Origin: Pseudoflavonifractor sp. An184
Lineage (GTDB): Bacteria > Bacillota > Clostridia > Oscillospirales > Oscillospiraceae
Reading direction: 5' to 3'
Assembly: GCF_002160305.1 (NCBI RefSeq)
Contig: NZ_NFKI01000019.1
Span: forward strand, 1-59,484
Length of the DNA: 59,484 nucleotides
The notes below the pieces were generated by a model. The model saw only the letters and a program-made list of their open reading frames with translations. It was not told the origin of the DNA and searched no databases. The translations under genes were made by a program, and so were the position numbers. Each line of letters opens with the position of its first letter. The first letter of the stretch is position 1. Positions 56,232-59,484 of this stretch are shown here, one piece after another.

Positions 56232-57260
56232 TTACCAGATTCCAAGCGCATGCTGCATCCCCAAACTGACCGCCGCGATAGCCAGCCAGCAGCACAGTCC
56301 CATAAAGATCGGTTTGCCGCCGGTACGGATCAGCTTCACCAAATCAGTGTTCAGGCCGATGGCCCCCATGGCCATGATGATAAAAAACTTGGACAGCTCT
56401 TTGAATGGCTGGAACGCGGAGGCGGCCACGCCGGCGGAGGTTGCCGCAGTGGTAATCACCGAGGCCAGGACAAAGAAAAGGATAAAGAAGGGAAAGACCT
56501 TTTTCAGGGAGAAGCTGCTCTCCTGAGTCCCTCCGGTCCGTTTGACTTTGGCGGTCCGCCAGACGGCCAGAACCAGCGTAATTGGGATGATGGCCAGAGT
56601 GCGGGTGAGCTTCACAATGGTAGCTTGATCCAGGGTGTTGGCTCCGGGGTGCATGCCGTCCCAGGCGGACGCGGCGGCGGTAACAGAGGAGGTGTCGTTC
56701 ACGGCCGTGCCGGCAAACAAGCCGAAGCCCTCGTTGGACAGGCCCAAAACTCCGCCCAGGGTGGGGAAGATAAGGGCGGCGAGAATGTTAAACAGGAAGA
56801 TCACGGAGATCGACTGGGCAATCTCCTCGTCGCCGGCGCGGATCACTGGGGCTGTGGCGGCGATGGCGGAGCCGCCGCAGATGGAGGAGCCCACGCCGAT
56901 CAGGGTAGAGATGTTGGCGGGCATGTTCAGTAGCTTGTAAAGCACAAAGGAGACAATCAAAGAGGTGGAAATCGTTGAGACGATAATGGGCAGTGAGACG
57001 GCCCCTACCTTGGCGATCTCGGACAGATTCAGCCCAAAGCCCAGCAGAATCACTGCATATTGCAGGATTTTTTTGGAGGTGTAGGCGATGCCTGCCTGCG
57101 TACGTGCTTTGCTGCGGTAGAACATGGTCACTACCATGCCGGCTAAAATGGCGAACACCGGTCCGCCTACGATGGGGAAGGCTTTTCCCAGCATCCAGCA
57201 GGGGACCGCCAGCGCCAGACAGAGCAGCAGGCCGGGGCCCAATTGTTTGATCTTTGTCAT
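56232..57260 (-). CDS. yeiH: YeiH-family putative sulfate/sulfite exporter
   Basis: The 342-aa polytopic membrane protein has about ten hydrophobic helices and the UPF0324 motifs [49 protein letters not shown] and a C-terminal [10 protein letters not shown]. Characterised or inferred members export sulfite or organosulfonate degradation products. The ATG at 57260 has AAAAGGAG 9 nt upstream. The gene is divergent from a LysR regulator, the usual arrangement in which the regulator controls yeiH. Confidence 0.92.
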   Translation of the reverse strand: MTKIKQLGPGLLLCLALAVPCWMLGKAFPIVGGPVFAILAGMVVTMFYRSKARTQAGIAYTSKKILQYAVILLGFGLNLSEIAKVGAVSLPIIVSTISTSLIVSFVLYKLLNMPANISTLIGVGSSICGGSAIAATAPVIRAGDEEIAQSISVIFLFNILAALIFPTLGGVLGLSNEGFGLFAGTAVNDTSSVTAAASAWDGMHPGANTLDQATIVKLTRTLAIIPITLVLAVWRTAKVKRTGGTQESSFSLKKVFPFFILFFVLASVITTAATSAGVAASAFQPFKELSKFFIIMAMGAIGLNTDLVKLIRTGGKPIFMGLCCWLAIAAVSLGMQHALGIW

Positions 57261-57292
57261 TCGGAATCGCTCCTTTTCCAATCAGTGGCACC

Positions 57293-57321
57293 ACTATACT
57301 CCAAAATTTTCATCATGTAAA
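57293..57321 (-). promoter_or_regulatory. Promoter of yeiH
   Basis: On the minus strand TTTACA (57316-57321) and TATAGT (57293-57298) are spaced by 17 nt. The AT-rich region upstream (57305-57365) probably holds the LysR binding sites. Confidence 0.7.
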
Positions 57322-57331
57322 ATTATACTTC

Positions 57332-57360
57332 TTTATATTTTAATAAGTTTATATTATAAT
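57332..57360 (+). promoter_or_regulatory. Promoter of the LysR-family gene
   Basis: TTTATA (57332-57337) and TATAAT (57355-57360) have a 17-nt spacer. The region lies back to back with the yeiH promoter, so one bound regulator could control both. Confidence 0.55.
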
Positions 57361-57445
57361 AGAAATATGAAAACCGCTTGTGGCGTATCCCCACAGGGGG
57401 AAGAGCGCCGGCAAGCAGGATAACGCATGAAAAGGGGTGGGACTT

Positions 57446-58414
57446 ATGCTGGATGTTCGTGTGGAGACCTTCCTTACAGTCTGCCGGACGATGAACTATA
57501 CCAGGGCGGCGGAGCAGCTCCACATCACCCAGCCCGCGGTGTCGCAGCACATCCGCGCTCTGGAGGAGCGGTACGGCGCCACGCTGTTCCGCAGTCAGGG
57601 GAAGCGACTTCTGCTTACGGAGAGCGGGCAGCTTTTGTTCCGCACTGCCGCCGCCATGCACCACGACGCCCTCCGGCTGAGAGAAGCGATCCGGAAGGAG
57701 AACGCCCGCCGCCATCTGCGCTTTGGCGCCACCCTGACCATTGGGGAGTACATCATGCCTGCTCCTCTGCTCCGGCTGCTGGAGCGGGAACCGGACATTC
57801 AGCTGTACATGCTTACCTCCAACACCCGGGAGCTGCTGAAGCTGCTGGACCAGGGGGAACTGGACTTTGCCATTGTGGAGGGCTATTTTGACAAGCAGGC
57901 TTACGACAGTCTGGTCTACTGCACCCAGCGGTATTTCCCTGTGTGCGCGCCCGAACACGCCTTCGTCCGTCCGGTCCGCCGGCTGGAGGACCTGCTGGAG
58001 GAGCGTCTGCTGGTGCGAGAACCGGGGTCGGGCACCCGAAACGTACTGGAGCGGGCGCTGGAGGTGCGGAACCTGGGGGTTCGGAACTTCCGGCGCGTTA
58101 CGGAGCTGGGCAGTTTAAATCTCATTAAGTCTCTGGTCTGCGCCGGAGCGGGGATTTCCTTCTTCTACCAGCCTGTGGTGCAGAGAGAGCTGGAGTCCGG
58201 GCGGCTGCGGGAGATCCCTCTGGAGGACTGTTCCATTGATCACGACTTCACCTTCCTGTGGCGGCGGGGCAGCCTCTTTGCGGCAGACTACCGGGCGATT
58301 TGTTTTCTGCTGCGTCAGGGACTCCCTTTTCCACCGGAAGCGGTTGACAGCGGCGGGGAAAACCTCCATAATGGGGACAGAATATTTTCAGAGAGAAAGA
58401 AGGAGTCCCTGTGA
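57446..58414 (+). CDS. LysR-family transcriptional regulator (CysL/YeiE-like)
   Basis: The 322-aa regulator has the N-terminal HTH (FLTVCRTMNYTRAAEQLHITQPAVSQHIRALEERYGATLFR) and a periplasmic-binding-like effector domain (GATLTIGEYIMPAPLLRLLER..., ELDFAIVEGYFD, LVREPGSGTRNVLERAL). The GSGTR loop is typical of CysL/CbbR-like members. It probably controls the divergent yeiH gene in response to a sulfur metabolite (inference from context). The ATG at 57446 has AAGGGG 8 nt upstream. Its stop overlaps the nudC start. Confidence 0.93.
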   Translation: MLDVRVETFLTVCRTMNYTRAAEQLHITQPAVSQHIRALEERYGATLFRSQGKRLLLTESGQLLFRTAAAMHHDALRLREAIRKENARRHLRFGATLTIGEYIMPAPLLRLLEREPDIQLYMLTSNTRELLKLLDQGELDFAIVEGYFDKQAYDSLVYCTQRYFPVCAPEHAFVRPVRRLEDLLEERLLVREPGSGTRNVLERALEVRNLGVRNFRRVTELGSLNLIKSLVCAGAGISFFYQPVVQRELESGRLREIPLEDCSIDHDFTFLWRRGSLFAADYRAICFLLRQGLPFPPEAVDSGGENLHNGDRIFSERKKESL

Positions 58415-59247
58415 TTCAGGATATTGCGCCCCACCGCTATGACAACGCCTATCATCCCAGACCGCCTAAGGCCGGGGACCGGGTCTTTTTTTACCAGGAC
58501 ACCATTACGCTTCTGAATGGCGCCACTGGTCTGCCCTTCCTGTGGGAGGAGGCGGAGGCGCTGGCGGATCTGTCTCAGCTTCCCCTTACTTATCTGTTTG
58601 CCATTGACGACGTGGCTTTTCACTGGTGTCATGTGGTCCCCCAGGCGGTTTTGGAGGCCGCCGTCCCGGCGAAAAACGGCGGGTTCCGGGACATGGAGCC
58701 CGGCTGGCTGGCCTTCGCCTGTATCACCGCCAGCCAGCTCCACGGCTGGTACCACGACCATCAGTTCTGCGGCCGGTGCGGCTTCCCCGCCCAGCCGGAC
58801 AAGGTGGAGCGGGCCATGCGCTGTCCCGCCTGCGGCAATCTGGTCTATCCCACCATCTCCCCGGCGGTGATTGTGGCGGTGACCCATGGGAACCGGCTGC
58901 TGCTCACCAAGTACTCCCGGCCCGGGGCCACCCGGAACTACGCTCTGATCGCGGGCTTTGCGGAGATCGGCGAGCCGCTGGAGGACACGGTGCGCCGGGA
59001 GGTCATGGAGGAAGTGGGCCTGCCGGTGAAGAACATCCGCTTCTATAAGAGCCAGCCCTGGAGCTTCTCCAGCAGCCTTCTGTCCGGCTTCTACTGCGAC
59101 CTGGATACCGACGACGAGACGGTCACCCTCCAGGAGGACGAGCTGGGTGAGGGCACCTGGTTCGACCGGGAGAACCTGCCCCAGGGCGGGTCGGCCATCT
59201 CCCTCACCCACGAGATGATCGAGCGCTTCCGCCAGGGCCCCGTGTAA
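58411..59247 (+). CDS. nudC: NAD(+) diphosphatase / NAD-RNA decapping NUDIX hydrolase
   Basis: The 278-aa enzyme hydrolyses NADH/NAD and, in E. coli, removes NAD caps from RNA. The zinc ribbon (FCGRCGFPAQ...RCPACGNL), the Nudix box GFAEIGEPLEDTVRREVMEEVG and the NudC signature SQPWSFSSSLLSGFY are all present. The GTG start lies within the stop of the LysR gene (GTGA), so the two are cotranscribed. Copy D of the dispersed element starts on the base after its stop codon, just as copy A does after the ATPase gene. Confidence 0.95.
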   Translation: MIQDIAPHRYDNAYHPRPPKAGDRVFFYQDTITLLNGATGLPFLWEEAEALADLSQLPLTYLFAIDDVAFHWCHVVPQAVLEAAVPAKNGGFRDMEPGWLAFACITASQLHGWYHDHQFCGRCGFPAQPDKVERAMRCPACGNLVYPTISPAVIVAVTHGNRLLLTKYSRPGATRNYALIAGFAEIGEPLEDTVRREVMEEVGLPVKNIRFYKSQPWSFSSSLLSGFYCDLDTDDETVTLQEDELGEGTWFDRENLPQGGSAISLTHEMIERFRQGPV

Positions 59248-59484
59248 CCTACTTTCTTTGAAAAAGAAAGTAGGCAAAGAAATTTCCTGCGAAACTGCGT
59301 TTCGCCTCTGTGTTTTAAGGGACAGGTCTAAGACCTGTCCCTTCAGCTTGTCAAAAAACCTCTGTTGAGATAAAGCCGCTCAAGTTGGGGCGGGGGAGCT
59401 CGAGGGGGCGGCAGCCCGCCTCGAGTGGGATCAAATGCCCTGAACACCTTGCAGAGCAAGGCGTTCAGCGAGCGCAGCGAGGAC
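59248..59484 (+). repeat. Hairpin-flanked dispersed element, copy D (cut by window end)
   Basis: The 69-bp left arm (59248-59316) matches copy A with about 4 differences and equal length. The palindrome at 59317-59343 differs from that of copy A by one loop base. The core then runs to the window end, showing CTCGAGG/CCTCGAG, AAATGCC and the GAACACCTTGC/GCAAGGCGTTC hairpin. The right half is outside the window. Confidence 0.88.

Noticed and set aside
55753..56295. A 180-codon minus-strand frame across repeat copy C
   Set aside because: It runs through both palindromes and into the shared arm, and copies A, B and D do not keep the frame. Pairing, not coding, is conserved.

Overview
The window looks like chromosomal DNA of a GC-rich, spore-forming-lineage Firmicute of the Oscillospiraceae type (Flavonifractor, Lawsonibacter or Pseudoflavonifractor would fit). 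The reasons are strong AGGAGG-type ribosome binding sites, RNase J, the clostridial GlgC+GlgD pair, a Spo0A-like DNA-binding protein, XkdM/Q/S/T/U-type phage tail genes, and GC-rich intergenic repeats of the kind common in this group. The genus is inference. No rRNA, tRNA, CRISPR array, integrase or intact transposase gene was seen.

Layout. 1-352 is a 139-bp tandem repeat. 439-3829 (minus) holds a cyclophilin, smpB, a NYN/LOTUS protein, a sugar nucleotidyltransferase and thiamine pyrophosphokinase. 4178-6230 (plus) holds a cysteine desulfurase and an MBL-fold enzyme. 6415-10069 (minus) is an O-acylation cassette (lipoprotein, MBOAT acyltransferase, DHHW protein). 10400-12986 (plus) is a metal-efflux operon (ArsR/CadC-type repressor, HMA metallochaperone, P1B ATPase). 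13500-15721 (minus) carries an ArsC-like protein, a WYL regulator and a response regulator without its phospho-acceptor Asp. Then come RNase J, a CDF transporter, a two-component system with an HtrA protease (20212-23644), and a small XRE plus stand-alone Spo0A-C pair (24099-24720). 24752-34187 (minus) holds rpiB, glgP and the glgBCDA glycogen operon. A D-Ala-D-Ala carboxypeptidase follows, with a possible forespore-type promoter.

35799-48909 is a compact 13-kb contractile-phage structural cluster: terminase, portal, protease/scaffold, capsid, sheath, tube, frameshifted chaperone, LysM, hub, spike, gp25, baseplate J and gpI. It ends in a terminator, with no tail fibre, lysis, integration or regulatory genes and only a 222-aa protein where the tape measure should be. 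It looks like a domesticated head-tail particle or a defective prophage.

48958-59247 returns to host genes: a 2-hydroxyacid dehydrogenase, recG, a C_GCAxxG protein, mutY, a 46-aa membrane protein, a radical SAM enzyme, a YeiH exporter with a divergent LysR regulator, and nudC.

The most unusual signal is a family of about 220-bp non-coding elements, present in four copies (12987-13330, 18306-18603, 55839-56132, 59248-end). Each complete copy is flanked on both sides by an identical 27-39 bp palindrome, and the palindrome differs between insertion sites. The core folds into several stem-loops with compensatory changes between copies, including a long-range helix. This suggests a structured-RNA or hairpin element that inserts at terminator hairpins and duplicates them.
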